This document shows, in pieces, positions 62,842 to 64,000 of a stretch of DNA of 64,000 bases (positions are counted from its first letter, which is position 1; every line of letters begins with the position of its first letter). The translations under genes were made by a program, and so were the position numbers. The DNA lies in the NCBI RefSeq assembly GCF_001649575.2, contig NC_051445.1:31136751-31200750 (forward strand), written 5' to 3'. Source of the DNA: Kryptolebias marmoratus (lineage: Eukaryota > Chordata > Actinopteri > Cyprinodontiformes > Rivulidae). A model generated the notes under the pieces. It was given only the letters and a program-made list of their open reading frames with translations, was not told the origin of the DNA and did no database searches.

Positions 62842-64000
62842 TCACGAACTATGAGAGAACGATGCCAGACAAAAATAAACAAGTTTTTTTTTGTTTGATA
62901 AACGATAAGGATACACAAACTCAAAGGCCTAATTAAAAAAAAACATTACTCAATGCATAGATGTGTTAAAAAATTCAAATTAGTGCCTTGTTCATTTTTT
63001 TTAAAGTTGTTTTTTTTTAGCTTAAAAACATTTGACAAAAAGGATGCTTCACTATCTGTCATTAGCAACCTACTTATCCTTCATAAAACCTCTGAAATTT
63101 CTACTCCTTTTGTCACCAAGAAACATTTATGGCTTAAAATACATGTTAAGAAAAACCGAAACTGACACACTATATGATTAGTTTTACAGGTAAATGTTTG
63201 TTTCATAAAATATTTAGTGAACAAACTTTAACATTAACTTATTAGCTTTGTAACTGACATCACATTAGCTTGTTAGGTCACTTATTGTTAGCTGAGGTTT
63301 CAGGCATTGTAAAAACCTTATTGTTAAATACATTTTAAATGAAGTGGTTGTCTTATTATAAAAACACTTACCAAATAAAACAAGGTGGTTCTTTGGTCAA
63401 TCAAAAGGTGAAGGTCCTCCAAAAAAGTGAGTTTGTTTATTTTTTATTTCTTCAGTTTTCAGTTTTTATTACGGAGCTCGAAGATGGGGTTGGCACTTCC
63501 ATGAATATACAGAACTACTTGAAAAAAAATCAGCTGTTTTTATATCAGACCTAAATTCTGGAACTTTTTAAAAAATTAAATAATAAAAATGAAGATAACA
63601 AAAACAATGCACAACACAGCTAGGTTAGGCCAGATGTGTGAAAGTAACAAGAAAAGATAAAGGATCCACTTAAACAAAAACATTACATTTAATGATTTGT
63701 TATTGTTTATTTCTTATTAATGACAACTCTGTCAAATGAGTATAATGTACACATTGTAATACAGCTGATATGCTGTAAAATGTTTTCTTTTCATCTATGT
63801 ACTGTAATACATAAAGACTGTTTTTCAATCAGCTTATATTTCTTTTTTTTTTTTTAGTTATTTTTCTGACAGCTGCTTCTCACACATTAAAAGCAATGTT
63901 CTGTATTATAACAATCTAACAGTGATATCAGTGCTCACTGTAATTCAGTAAAACTTCAGGTCATCAAATTGTAAACCCACACCTTTTTAGCTACAAAATG
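62842..64000. other. AT-rich stretch at right edge
   Basis: No gene, RNA or bounded repeat is supported. Short open frames at 62953-63165 and 63339-63554 have no recognised homology. Confidence 0.5.

Overview
This is nuclear DNA of a teleost fish, probably a percomorph. The evidence is vertebrate-type GT-AG split exons, a fish-like Hace1 protein, and a repeat load typical of teleosts: L2/CR1-, RTE- and R4-like LINEs, hAT elements and MITEs, Tc1-like relics, tRNA-derived SINEs and long simple repeats. Six runs of N are assembly gaps: five long ones (28700-29123, 37740-38242, 47005-47104, 60257-60321, 62126-62709) and a single base at 38921.

The only clearly recognisable gene is hace1, the HECT-domain and ankyrin-repeat E3 ubiquitin ligase. 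It lies on the minus strand across about 53 kb. Fifteen coding exons can be placed to the base with GT-AG junctions and consistent phases, from the start ATG near 57417 down to 4203. Together they encode about 552 residues: the N-terminal cap, the six-ankyrin array and the middle region up to the doorstep of the HECT domain. The catalytic HECT exons must lie left of position 1. The 5' end sits in a small promoter-like region (about 57420-57620) with an ETS-type motif and two CRE-like TGACGT motifs.

Right of the promoter there are two possible exons on the plus strand (57773-57880 and 58157-58291), compatible in phase and ending in a stop. On the minus strand, two phase-compatible exons (60679-60828 and 59796-59932) encode the S1-S3 start of a NALCN-like or voltage-gated cation channel. 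No later exons of that channel are visible before hace1, so it is probably a broken or partial copy.

Most of the remaining sequence is transposon-derived and intronic. Left to right: an L2/CR1-type LINE 3' end (1-810); a complete 2.2-kb hAT-like element with 8-bp target duplications carrying an intact 123-codon ORF for a one-pass membrane protein (1884-4095); an RTE LINE relic split by a MITE and by a solo LTR (5581-7990); a 1.1-kb palindrome-ended MITE (11651-12757) whose inverted copy is at 36191-37309; two opposed R4/Rex6-like LINE relics around a Tc1-like MITE with perfect 27-bp ends (14060-16690); a perfect 25-bp stem hairpin (18485-18551); an L2 LINE split by a DNA element (19180-21450); several SINEs (26.3-27.6 kb, 49.6 kb); two related hAT elements (28278-30173 and 36052-39652); an 8-bp-TSD MITE (40404-40828); a long inverted repeat made from L1-ORF1-like sequence (42592-43555); two further RTE relics (43.8-44.3 kb, and 52.5-53.8 kb minus); head-to-tail copies of a GC-rich non-coding element (46784-49473); and a hAT element with an 8-bp TSD (61831-62833).

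No CRISPR array, operon, rRNA gene or functional tRNA gene is visible. The most unusual items are the hAT-borne membrane-protein ORF, the perfect hairpin in a hace1 intron, and the orphan channel exons upstream of hace1.
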